Source: an uncultured Collinsella sp. | GTDB lineage: Bacteria > Actinomycetota > Coriobacteriia > Coriobacteriales > Coriobacteriaceae | Direction of reading: 5' to 3' | Length of the DNA: 13,175 nucleotides | Assembly (NCBI GenBank): GCA_900550835.1 | Contig: URTP01000041.1 | Span: 1-13,175, forward strand | Shown here: piece after piece, positions 7,035-13,175 of the stretch | Layout: every line of letters starts with the position of its first letter | How positions within the stretch are numbered: the stretch's first letter is position 1 | Notes under the pieces: generated by a model | What the model was told of the DNA's origin: nothing | The model's input: only the letters and a program-made list of their open reading frames with translations | Databases searched by the model: none | Translations under genes and position numbers: made by a program

Positions 7035-8600
7035 ATGACACCTGCGCGCTTTGAAATCGGACAAAAGCACAAGCAGGAGAGCGAGGCGGGTTCCAAGGCT
7101 AGTTGGAACACGCCTCGTTCCGATTCACGGCCAACGATGAGCTATCCCTCGCGCATGGCACTTGCTTTTGCTCTGACATCGCTCATGACGGTATTGGTGC
7201 TGGTGGGCGTGGTCTCTGTTGTGTGGGGCACGGTCTTTTCGGATTACACGCGCTCTAATATCGTCGAAATCGCAAATTCCGCTGCCGAAAAGCTTGCGAC
7301 GTCGTATGAGGAAAACGGCAATTGGACTGCGGGCGAGCTACGTACGGTCGCGACATCGAGTTTGGTGTCCGACGATTTGGGTATGCAGGTCGTCAACAAG
7401 AAAGGCGTTGTCGTTTATGACGACTCATGGCCTTCGGCAAGCGCGACCGCCGATGTGCGCGAGAACGAATCGCCGTCGAGCAGCTCGAGCGGTAAAAAAG
7501 CATCGCATAGTCCGGTCTCGTCGGCTCCCACCGGCTCCGATAGCGTTGCAAACGTCGAAATCATAACGTCTTCCGGCGAGCATGTCGGACAAGTAAAGCT
7601 GTGGGCCATCGGCTCCGATGCCTTGCTCACCAAGGCAGATTCTGCGTTTAGGGAGAAGACCTTTAACGCCATGGCCCTTGCTGCGGTTGTTGCAGTTTGC
7701 ATTTCGGTCGTTATCGGATCACTCGTGTCGCGCATGCTCACCAAGCCGATTCACCGTATTACCAGCACGGCCAAGCAAATTCGCGATGGCGATCTGTCTG
7801 CTCGTACGGGCTTGCGCGGCGATGACGAGATTGATCAGCTGGGTGAGACCTTCGATGAGATGGCCACTTCGCTCGAGAAGGATATGAAACACGAGAAACG
7901 TTTGACCTCGGACGTGGCTCACGAACTTCGTACTCCGCTTATGGCCATGCTCGCAACGGTCGAGGCCATGCAGGATGGCGTATATCCTACCGACGATGAG
8001 CACTTGGAGACTGTTGCTTCCGAGACGCGTCGCCTGGCTCGTCTGGTGCAGCAGATGCTCGACCTGTCGCGCATGGAAAACAGCACGGCTCCGCTCAACC
8101 TTGAGCCGGTGGACATGGTTCCCTTCGTGCGTTCCATCGTCAATGCCCAGGAGCGCCTGTTTGTCGACCGCGATCTGCGCTTGCGCTTTGCTGACGAGAC
8201 CCAAGGTCACGACGATGTCGTCGAAGCCGATCCCGACATGATCACACAATGCGTCATCAATCTCATGAGCAACGCCATGCGCTACACCCCCGAGGGCGGT
8301 TGGGTCGTGGTGTCGGTGCTCAGTGACCGCAAACACGTCAGCGTCGCCGTTTCTGATACCGGCATCGGTATTGCCAAGGATGACTTGTCGCGCATCTTCG
8401 GCCGTTTTTGGCGCGCCGATGCCAGCCGTGCCCGTGAGGCGGGCGGTCTGGGCGTGGGCCTCGCCGTGACTAAACAGATCGTCGAGCGACATCATGGCTA
8501 CATTTCCGTGGAGTCGGAGCTTGGAAAGGGTACGACTTTTACGATTCATCTGCCTCGCGAGCACACGGCGGACGCGGCATCTACTACAATGGAGCACTAG
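7035..8600 (+). CDS. HAMP-domain sensor histidine kinase
   Basis: A 521-residue membrane kinase, the partner of the adjacent response regulator. Order: a cytoplasmic N-terminal tail of about 40 polar residues, TM1 (42-64), an extracytoplasmic sensor region (65-210), TM2 (about 212-231), HAMP (232-285), the dimerisation/phospho-acceptor domain with VAHELRTP (His296), and an ATPase domain. The ATPase domain has an N box with Asn409 and Asn413, a DTGIGI G1 box, an FGRFWRAD F box and a GLGVGLA G2 box. The sensor region contains a low-complexity Ser-rich stretch near residues 150-175. The ribosome-binding site is weak (AGGGA, 7022-7026). ATG 7137 would remove most of the N-terminal tail and is an alternative start. 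The general architecture resembles BaeS or MtrB type kinases, but the signal is unknown. Confidence 0.95.
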   Translation: MTPARFEIGQKHKQESEAGSKASWNTPRSDSRPTMSYPSRMALAFALTSLMTVLVLVGVVSVVWGTVFSDYTRSNIVEIANSAAEKLATSYEENGNWTAGELRTVATSSLVSDDLGMQVVNKKGVVVYDDSWPSASATADVRENESPSSSSSGKKASHSPVSSAPTGSDSVANVEIITSSGEHVGQVKLWAIGSDALLTKADSAFREKTFNAMALAAVVAVCISVVIGSLVSRMLTKPIHRITSTAKQIRDGDLSARTGLRGDDEIDQLGETFDEMATSLEKDMKHEKRLTSDVAHELRTPLMAMLATVEAMQDGVYPTDDEHLETVASETRRLARLVQQMLDLSRMENSTAPLNLEPVDMVPFVRSIVNAQERLFVDRDLRLRFADETQGHDDVVEADPDMITQCVINLMSNAMRYTPEGGWVVVSVLSDRKHVSVAVSDTGIGIAKDDLSRIFGRFWRADASRAREAGGLGVGLAVTKQIVERHHGYISVESELGKGTTFTIHLPREHTADAASTTMEH

Positions 8601-8659
8601 CTTTTCGCTATTCGGTGAAGGAGGGGTTTCGTCCCTGCCGCTCCGAGTTTGCGAAAACG

Positions 8660-8677
8660 TGCGGGAAAGAACCCGCA
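8660..8677 (+). promoter_or_regulatory. Hairpin in the purC leader
   Basis: TGCGGG (8660-8665) and CCCGCA (8672-8677) form a six-base stem with an AAAGAA loop, 18 bases before the purC ribosome-binding site. A second small stem, AGGG...CCCT, lies near 8622-8635. No long T-run follows, so this may be a weak terminator after the kinase gene or a leader structure. I do not recognise a known riboswitch in it. Confidence 0.35.
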
Positions 8678-8709
8678 TTACTGTCGTATTTTGGTAAGGA
8701 GTGACTCAC

Positions 8710-9597
8710 GTGACAACGATGGAGCGTCGTCCGGATTCCCGTGGCAAGGTTCGTGATATCTACGATGCCGGTGAAAACCTGCTGATGGTCGCCACCGACC
8801 GCATTTCTGCGTTCGACTTCATTCTTCCCGACGAGATTCCGTTTAAGGGAGAGGTGCTCAACCGCATCTCGGCATTCTGGTTCGATAAGTTTGCCGACAT
8901 CGTTCCCAACCACCTCGTTTCCATCGACCCGGCGGATTTCCCCGAGGAGTTTGCCGAGTATCGTGACTACCTCGCAGGCCGCGCCATGCTGGTCAAGAAG
9001 GCCCAGACGATTCCTATCGAGTGCATCGTCCGCGGCTATCTGACCGGTTCGGGCAAGAAGACCTATGACGAGAACGGTACCGTCTGCGGCATTCAGCTGC
9101 CCGAGGGTCTGACCGAGGCCTCCAAGCTTCCCGAGCCGCTGTTCACGCCGTCCACGAAGGCCGAGATCGGCGACCACGACGAGAACATTTCGTTCGAGCG
9201 TTGCCGCGAGATCGTGGGCGAGGACATCGCCGCGCAGATTCGCGACCTGTCCCTCAAGATTTACAAGGCCGCTGCCGAGTATGCCGCGACTCGAGGCATC
9301 ATCATCGCCGACACCAAGTTCGAGTTTGGTGTCATCGATGGTAAGGTTACGCTGATCGACGAGTGCCTCACGCCCGACTCCAGCCGTTTCTGGCCTGCCG
9401 CCAGCTACGAGGAGGGCAAGATTCAGCCCAGCTACGACAAACAATTCGTCCGCAATTGGCTCAAGGCCAACTGGGATATGACGGGGGAGACCCCGCATCT
9501 GCCCGCCGAGGTCATCGATGGCACGTCCGAGCGCTATCGCGAGGCCTTCCAAATCATCACGGGCTCCCAGTTCACAAGCATGAAGGAGAACGCGTAA
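8710..9597 (+). CDS. purC: SAICAR synthetase (phosphoribosylaminoimidazole-succinocarboxamide synthase)
   Basis: A 295-residue enzyme that joins CAIR with aspartate using ATP to form SAICAR, the substrate of the PurB encoded upstream. Visible family motifs are RGKVRDIYD (11-19), DRISAFD (30-36), ECIVRGYLTGSG (104-115), DTKFEFG (201-207) and DECLTPDSSRFW (217-228). It belongs to the longer (about 300-residue) PurC type rather than the 235-residue E. coli type. I chose GTG 8710 because TAAGGAG at 8695-8701 is eight bases upstream. A GTG at 8701 would overlap that site, and ATG 8719 is a possible shorter start. The next gene follows with no gap. Confidence 0.97.
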   Translation: MTTMERRPDSRGKVRDIYDAGENLLMVATDRISAFDFILPDEIPFKGEVLNRISAFWFDKFADIVPNHLVSIDPADFPEEFAEYRDYLAGRAMLVKKAQTIPIECIVRGYLTGSGKKTYDENGTVCGIQLPEGLTEASKLPEPLFTPSTKAEIGDHDENISFERCREIVGEDIAAQIRDLSLKIYKAAAEYAATRGIIIADTKFEFGVIDGKVTLIDECLTPDSSRFWPAASYEEGKIQPSYDKQFVRNWLKANWDMTGETPHLPAEVIDGTSERYREAFQIITGSQFTSMKENA

Positions 9598-10173
9598 GTG
9601 AGTACCCGCAGCGCCACGAACAAGCGCACGCAATCCCGCGAGGTTACCGGGGTTGCGCGCAAGTCCGCCGCATCCGCTAAGCCCGCCCGTCAGGCAGCGA
9701 GCTCTGTTCACGTCGTGCCGGCATCATCCAAGGCACGCCGTAAAGAGCTCGAGAAGGGCGAAAACCTGGAAGGCCTTTCCAAGGAGGAAAAGCGCGCCCG
9801 CAAGGCCAAGCAGCGCGCCCGCGAGGATCGCATCTACACGGTGTCGAATATCCTTCTCAAGCAGGATGAGGACTACACCAAGCGCCGCCGTATTTGGTGG
9901 GCCGTGCTCGCTATCGGCATGGTGTTCATCGTGGCAATTTGGGTTTCGTTCTACTTCGTTCCCGGCGGCACGGTGTCCAGTCCTGTTCAGATGGTTGGCA
10001 TCGTTGTGTCCTATGTCATCATCCTGGGTGACTTTATCTATGACTTCGCTCGTATTCGTCCCTTGCGCAACATGTACCGCGCGCAGGCCGAAGGCATGTC
10101 CGAGAATAAGCTCAACGCTCTTATCGAGCGCGCAGCTGCCGAGGAGGACAAAAAGGACTCCAAGAAGAAGTAG
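9598..10173 (+). CDS. Small two-TM membrane protein with charged tails, unknown function
   Basis: A 191-residue protein. The first 98 residues are strongly basic and hydrophilic, with runs of Lys, Arg and Glu likely to form helix or coiled coil around 50-80. Two transmembrane segments follow at about 99-121 and 130-150, then a 40-residue charged tail ending in lysines. Both tails are probably cytoplasmic. It loosely recalls DUF3043-type actinobacterial membrane proteins, but I cannot confirm that. GTG 9598 directly follows the purC stop, and AAGGAG near 9584 at the end of purC gives suitable spacing, so it is co-transcribed and probably coupled to purC. It ends shortly before a strong terminator. 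I assign no function. Confidence 0.8.
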   Translation: MSTRSATNKRTQSREVTGVARKSAASAKPARQAASSVHVVPASSKARRKELEKGENLEGLSKEEKRARKAKQRAREDRIYTVSNILLKQDEDYTKRRRIWWAVLAIGMVFIVAIWVSFYFVPGGTVSSPVQMVGIVVSYVIILGDFIYDFARIRPLRNMYRAQAEGMSENKLNALIERAAAEEDKKDSKKK

Positions 10174-10203
10174 CGTTTGCATGCATACTTATCGCTAAGA
10201 TAT

Positions 10204-10234
10204 AAGGCGCGTCGTTTTTGCGGCGCGCCTTTTT
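10204..10234 (+). terminator. Rho-independent terminator after the purC operon
   Basis: A nine-base stem, GGCGCGTCG (10206-10214) with CGGCGCGCC (10221-10229), contains one wobble and a six-base loop (TTTTTG). It is preceded by AA and followed by TTTTT (10230-10234). It lies 29 bases before the aminopeptidase start. Confidence 0.92.
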
Positions 10235-10262
10235 ACTGTTCTATAGATAGATGGAGTGGCAC

Positions 10263-11543
10263 ATGATTCGAGCTGCCCTGACGGTCGAAGAAGCTCTGGA
10301 GGGCATGAAGGCCCTGGAGCCCAAGATTAAAAACTATGCGCGTCTGGTTGTCCGCAAGGGCGTAAACGTCAAGCCCGGCCAGGAGGTTGTCGTTCAGTCT
10401 CCGGTCGAGTGCGCGCCATTTGCCCGCGTGGTGGTCGCGGAGGCTTATGCCGCCGGTGCCGGTCACGTGACAGTCATTTGGGCCGATGACGCCGTGACAA
10501 GGCTTACGTACGAGCATGTCGCTAAAAGCTATTTTGAGCAGACGCCCGAGTGGAAGCGCCTGCAGTTGGATTCCCTGGCCCAGGACGGTGCCTGCTTTAT
10601 CTTTATCGAGGGTGCGGACCCAGCGGCTCTGAAGGGCATTGACCCCGCCAAGCCCGCCGCGGCTTCCAAGGCAAGGAATACGCAGTGCAAGGTCTTCCGC
10701 CGTGGGCTGGACTACAACATCAACCCGTGGTGCATCGCCGGCGCGCCGGTCGTTGCCTGGGCTCGCGAGGTGTTCTCGGGCGATGCGGATGAGGTTGCGA
10801 TCTATAAACTATGGAATGCGATTCTGCACACCGCTCGTGCCGATGGCCAGGACCCGGAGAGCGACTGGGAACTCCATGACGCCGCATTCGAAAAGAATCT
10901 GCGTTTCCTGAACGACAATCGTTTCGACTATCTGCATTACACCTCGGCAAATGGAACCGATCTGACGATTGGCATGACGAAAGGTCACGAGTGGGCCGGC
11001 GGCAAGGGCGAGACGCCCGATGGGCACCCATTCTTCCCCAACATTCCCACCGAGGAAGTCTTCACCTCGCCTGATCGTATGCGCGCCGACGGTATCGTGT
11101 ACTCGGCCATGCCGCTCATTCACCACGGTAACAAGGTTGATGATTTTTGGATTAAGTTCGAGGCCGGCCGCGTAGTGGACTACGATGCCCGCGTGGGCAA
11201 GGCGACGCTTGCGAGCATCATTGACACCGACGAAGGCGCCGCTCGTCTGGGCGAGGTCGCGCTCATCTCCAAGAACACGCCGATCCGTGAAAGTGGCGTT
11301 CTGTTCTATGACACGCTCTATGATGAGAACGCCAGCTGCCATCTCGCGCTGGGTGTCGGTTTCCCCGAATGCATCGAGGGTGGGTATGACATGTCCAAGG
11401 AGGAGCTCCTGGAGCATGGCGTTAACGTCTCGAGCACGCACGTCGATTTTATGATCGGCACGGACGATATCGATATTACGGGCATTACGCCTGATGGACG
11501 TGAAGTTGTGATTTTCCAGAACGGCCAATGGAGTTGGGAATAG
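10263..11543 (+). CDS. M29-family aminopeptidase
   Basis: A 426-residue cytoplasmic metallo-aminopeptidase of the M29 family (AmpS, PepS and aminopeptidase T relatives). It is predicted to remove N-terminal residues from peptides using two metal ions. Family metal-ligand segments are visible: NIPTEEVFTSP with Glu264/Glu265, RLGEVAL with Glu331, ASCHLALG with His360, and STHVDFMIG with His393 and Asp395. The N-terminal part, with GQEVVVQSPVE and the AGAGHVTVIWAD strand, is also typical. Its length is close to the family's usual 410 or so. ATG 10263 is preferred because GGAG at 10253-10256 lies six bases upstream. ATG 10251 in the same frame overlaps that site. It lies alone between a terminator and the tRNA-Lys gene. 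The tRNA promoter begins inside its last codons. Confidence 0.94.
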   Translation: MIRAALTVEEALEGMKALEPKIKNYARLVVRKGVNVKPGQEVVVQSPVECAPFARVVVAEAYAAGAGHVTVIWADDAVTRLTYEHVAKSYFEQTPEWKRLQLDSLAQDGACFIFIEGADPAALKGIDPAKPAAASKARNTQCKVFRRGLDYNINPWCIAGAPVVAWAREVFSGDADEVAIYKLWNAILHTARADGQDPESDWELHDAAFEKNLRFLNDNRFDYLHYTSANGTDLTIGMTKGHEWAGGKGETPDGHPFFPNIPTEEVFTSPDRMRADGIVYSAMPLIHHGNKVDDFWIKFEAGRVVDYDARVGKATLASIIDTDEGAARLGEVALISKNTPIRESGVLFYDTLYDENASCHLALGVGFPECIEGGYDMSKEELLEHGVNVSSTHVDFMIGTDDIDITGITPDGREVVIFQNGQWSWE

Positions 11544-11562
11544 TCCCAGACCGTGGTACAAT
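11534..11562 (+). promoter_or_regulatory. Promoter of tRNA-Lys
   Basis: TTGGGA (11534-11539), a 17-base spacer and TACAAT (11557-11562) form a good sigma-70-type promoter. The predicted start is about three bases before the tRNA. The -35 box overlaps the last codons of the aminopeptidase gene. Confidence 0.75.
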
Positions 11563-11571
11563 GCCACCCGC

Positions 11572-11647
11572 GGGCCGTTAGCTCAGCTGGCAGAGCAGGG
11601 GACTTTTAATCCCAAGGTCCAGGGTTCGAACCCCTGACGGCCCACCA
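11572..11647 (+). tRNA. tRNA-Lys (anticodon TTT)
   Basis: A 76-base cloverleaf with the CCA encoded (11645-11647). The acceptor stem GGGCCGT (11572-11578) pairs exactly with ACGGCCC (11637-11643), and the discriminator is A11644. The D arm is GCTC/GAGC. The anticodon loop CTTTTAA (11603-11609) gives anticodon TTT at 11605-11607. The T arm is CAGGG-TTCGAAC-CCCTG. The outer pair of the anticodon stem is a G-A mismatch. The 3' end is duplicated downstream at 11805-11823. Confidence 0.97.
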
Positions 11648-11657
11648 TAGAATAGAA

Positions 11658-11687
11658 AAGCGACTGGCGGATGCCGGCCGCTTTTTT
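11658..11687 (+). terminator. Rho-independent terminator of tRNA-Lys
   Basis: GCGACTGGC (11660-11668) pairs with GCCGGCCGC (11673-11681) through a GGAT loop, with one mismatch and one wobble. AA precedes it and six T residues follow (11682-11687). Confidence 0.85.
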
Positions 11688-11712
11688 GTTGCCACGACAT
11701 GGGTTCGAACCC

Positions 11713-11804
11713 GTCGGGGCGCGGAGCTGAGTAAACGCGTGAGCGTTTGCCAGCGCAGCGCGCAAGGCGCAAAAGCGCCGCAGCGGCCGCCTGCGGAGCA
11801 GGCT
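11713..11804. repeat. Hairpin-rich segment between the two tRNA 3'-end copies
   Basis: Three small inverted repeats occur in series: AAACGC/GCGTTT with a GTGA loop (11733-11748), GGCGC/GCGCC with an AAAA loop (11766-11779), and GCCTGC/GCAGGC with a GGA loop (11789-11803). GAACCC stands on both sides (11707-11712 and 11805-11810). It could be a short structured intergenic repeat or the residue of an insertion. No gene is seen. Confidence 0.55.
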
Positions 11805-11841
11805 GAACCCCTGACGGCCCACCCAAAGTAAGGAATACGAA

Positions 11842-12639
11842 ATGAAAACAAATAGATACGGAATTAGCGGCAGCACATTAAAGATAATAGCAGCCATTTC
11901 GATGGTTCTCGATCATGTAAGCAGGATCGTCCTGACCAATGGAATCATGACTCACGCATCGTACAGTCAGATATCAGACGAACAGTGGGCGATTCTAAGC
12001 GAGGCTTCGGATGTGCTTCATGTTCTTGGCAGAATTGCATTTCCCTTATTTTGCTTTTTGATAGTTGAGGGATTTTTGCATACTCATGACATAAAGAAGT
12101 ACCTGCGAAATATGCTTGTCTTCGCAATCATTGCGGAGCCCATATACGATTTCGTTCAAACCGGGCAACTATTCGACCTTCGGCAACAAAATGTTATGTG
12201 TGAGCTCCTGCTTTCCTTGGTCTTTTTGATTATTCTGGAAAAGATACGAAGCCTTTCAAAATGGAAGAGATGCATCGCAGAAATTGCTCTGATTGTTTTG
12301 ACAGCACTGGCAGCTGAATACACTAAACTAGATGGCGGTGTGTATGGCATTCTGCTTGTGGCTGCATTCTATTTATTCCACGACAGCAAGGGCAAGATGT
12401 TCTTTGCTGCAGTATGCGCAGTGCTCCTTTCGTCATGCCATATAGTTGGCGGCGGATTTGAGCTTGCTGCAGCTAATGTACTTAATCCTGATGTTGCTGC
12501 CGCGGTTGTTTCGTTGCTGCTTATCAATTTTTATAATGGCAAGCGAGGGCTGAGGCTGAAATACTTCTTCTACATTTTCTATCCGGCACATCTTGCTCTG
12601 CTTTATGGTGTCTCACTTATTGTTTTGAACTGTCTTTAA
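11842..12639 (+). CDS. TraX-family membrane protein (putative acyltransferase)
   Basis: A 265-residue, very hydrophobic protein with about six to eight membrane-spanning stretches. TraX-family features are clear: LKIIAAISMVLDH with Asp24-His25, GRIAFPLFCFLIVEGF with the following HT (63-81), and YIFYPAHLALLYG near the C terminus (His250). F-plasmid TraX acetylates pilin. The wider bacterial family is thought to acylate surface molecules, and the substrate here is unknown. ATG 11842 follows AAGGA with a suitable gap. The gene is visibly AT-richer than its neighbours and uses AUA, AGA and UUA codons rare in the rest of the window, which points to transfer. It begins 18 bases after the second tRNA-Lys 3'-end copy. 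I see no promoter of its own and no conjugation genes around it. Confidence 0.88.
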   Translation: MKTNRYGISGSTLKIIAAISMVLDHVSRIVLTNGIMTHASYSQISDEQWAILSEASDVLHVLGRIAFPLFCFLIVEGFLHTHDIKKYLRNMLVFAIIAEPIYDFVQTGQLFDLRQQNVMCELLLSLVFLIILEKIRSLSKWKRCIAEIALIVLTALAAEYTKLDGGVYGILLVAAFYLFHDSKGKMFFAAVCAVLLSSCHIVGGGFELAAANVLNPDVAAAVVSLLLINFYNGKRGLRLKYFFYIFYPAHLALLYGVSLIVLNCL

Positions 12640-12661
12640 AAACTCTCAAACAAGTCTCTGA

Positions 12662-12853
12662 AAGCAGAAACAAATTGACCCTAAGACTGCTTGTGAATTT
12701 CAGGAAGACCTGAGAGATGCGAGGATAGACAACGAGGGCTGCAGAAAGATGCTTCGAAAGCATGAATGGCAGCGAGAAAATGAGTTCGGAAGCACCCTCT
12801 GGATGCTCCAGCATAGAATAGAAAGCGATCGGCTCCGGCTGGTCGCTTTTTAG
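12662..12853 (+). pseudogene. Open remnant without a start codon
   Basis: An open stretch of 63 codons bounded by TGA (12659) and TAG (12851). It reads as a charged helix-like peptide with segments such as CEFQEDLRDARIDN and RKHEWQRENEFGSTLW. The first ATG is about 25 codons in, and no ribosome-binding site precedes the open stretch. Its last part runs through the hairpin at 12824-12847. I do not recognise it. It may be a decayed gene fragment or chance. Confidence 0.3.
12812..12851 (+). terminator. Terminator resembling the tRNA-Lys trailer
   Basis: AGCGATCGGC (12824-12833) pairs with GCTGGTCGCT (12838-12847) through a TCCG loop, with two wobbles, followed by TTTTT (12847-12851). It is preceded by CATAGAATAGAAA (12812-12824), the same 13 bases that follow the tRNA-Lys CCA at 11646-11658. 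The stretch therefore looks like a second, diverged tRNA trailer with no tRNA in front of it. Confidence 0.75.
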
Positions 12854-13175
12854 TTGACGGTGCACGGGTTCGAACCCGAACTTCTCTATATATAAGAACG
12901 CTTGGCGAACAAAACCTGCCTTTTACCGACGGGAAACAAATAGCTGATGCTTTTGGAGTAAAGTGGCGCACCAGAGATGACCGACGCCTTAACACCTATA
13001 AACCAGCTGGTCATCGCCAATATCAGAAGCTGCTGCTTCGAATACGGCCTCAGTGAAGCAACTGAGGGTTCTATTCATTTGTGAACAAAATATGGAGTGC
13101 GCGATTCCCGCCCACGGGGGCCCTCCGGTCTGGCAATATATCTCCTTGCCGCGCGGCCCGGTCGGACCGGATCAG
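12852..13175. other. Gene-poor right end with frame fragments and GC-rich hairpins
   Basis: No convincing gene is seen. One open frame runs from about 12852 to a TGA near 13054 (reading ...LPFTDGKQIADAFG...) without a usable start. A 35-codon frame starts at ATG 12977 and stops at 13084 (MTDALTPINQLVIAN...) with no good ribosome-binding site. Both may be decayed gene pieces. From about 13100 the base composition returns to GC-rich, with close-set inverted repeats: GGCAA/TTGCC (13132-13150), the palindrome GCCGCGCGGC (13148-13157), and CCGGTC/GACCGG (13158-13170). A frame opening at ATG 13092 runs off the window and cannot be judged. Confidence 0.5.
12866..12877. repeat. GGGTTCGAACCC palindrome
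   Basis: This 12-base perfect palindrome also occurs in the T arm of tRNA-Lys (11622-11633) and after its terminator (11701-11712). At 12866 it lies 14 bases past the T-run, and at 11701 it lies 13 bases past the T-run, so both belong to the same duplicated flank. Neither downstream copy has the 5-bp stem of a T arm. Confidence 0.7.

Larger units (their letters stand above)
11628..11823 (+). repeat. 19-bp direct repeat of the tRNA-Lys 3' end (possible attachment site)
   Basis: The last 18 bases of tRNA-Lys plus one more, starting GAACCCC and ending GGCCCACC, occur at 11628-11646. An exact copy lies at 11805-11823. The copies are 177 bp apart. The second copy has no tRNA body and sits 18 bases before the traX-family gene, exactly where base composition drops. 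Duplicated tRNA 3' ends are typical marks of integration by tyrosine recombinases, but no integrase gene is in the window. Confidence 0.75.

Noticed and set aside
7719..8678. 319-codon open frame on the minus strand
   Set aside because: It is antisense to the histidine kinase catalytic domains, whose H, N, G1, F and G2 boxes are all read on the + strand.
8608..9711. 367-codon open frame on the minus strand
   Set aside because: It lies antisense to purC, whose motifs are unambiguous. Long antisense frames are expected in GC-rich genes.
11583..11897. Minus-strand frames of 81-104 codons with VGRQGFEPWTLG-like or VRGSNPGPWD-like segments
   Set aside because: These are antisense translations of tRNA-Lys and its flank, a well-known source of false protein calls. 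The repeat of VGRQGF within one frame only reflects the duplicated tRNA 3' end.
12861..12880. A second tRNA suggested by GGGTTCGAACCC
   Set aside because: The flanking bases do not form a T stem, and no acceptor, D or anticodon arms can be found around it.
12681..12995. Minus-strand frame of 104 codons sharing a TKKRPA segment with the frame over tRNA-Lys
   Set aside because: The similarity comes from the duplicated terminator read in antisense, not from a protein. There is no ribosome-binding site.

Overview
The window reads as the chromosome of a GC-rich Gram-positive actinobacterium. The protein style suggests class Coriobacteriia, most like Collinsella: Tat lipoprotein, small TSCPD protein, M29 aminopeptidase, and GC-ending codons throughout. 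That placement is inferred from family resemblance and not from a database match. All confident protein genes and the single tRNA are on the + strand.

Layout. Positions 1-334 hold two and a half copies of a 131-bp tandem repeat that is rich in inverted repeats and enters from upstream. purB (adenylosuccinate lyase) follows and ends at a strong terminator. Next is a coupled two-gene unit: a membrane-anchored family 3 solute-binding protein overlapping a transmembrane PAS/GGDEF diguanylate cyclase. A second overlapping pair follows, a TSCPD protein and a Tat-exported lipoprotein of unknown function. An OmpR-type response regulator and its HAMP histidine kinase come next. They are followed by purC (SAICAR synthetase), which abuts a small two-TM membrane protein ending at another terminator. 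An M29 aminopeptidase and a tRNA-Lys(TTT) with its own promoter and terminator close the ordinary part.

From about 11650 the window becomes accessory. A second copy of the last 19 bp of the tRNA gene lies 177 bp downstream, separated by a hairpin-rich stretch. Directly after it is an AT-richer traX-family gene that uses AUA, AGA and UUA codons its neighbours avoid. Beyond traX is a degenerate copy of the tRNA trailer and terminator plus fragments of open reading frame with no convincing starts. This looks like a small island, or the scar of one, at a tRNA 3' end. No integrase gene is visible in the window.

How the genes work together. purB and purC act in de novo purine synthesis but are separated by signalling genes and are not one operon. 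The clearest functional unit is the binding protein plus diguanylate cyclase, which probably forms a two-polypeptide ligand-to-c-di-GMP sensor. I saw no CRISPR array, toxin-antitoxin pair, restriction system or recognised defence system. The most unusual features are the 131-bp tandem repeats and the tRNA-Lys/traX island.
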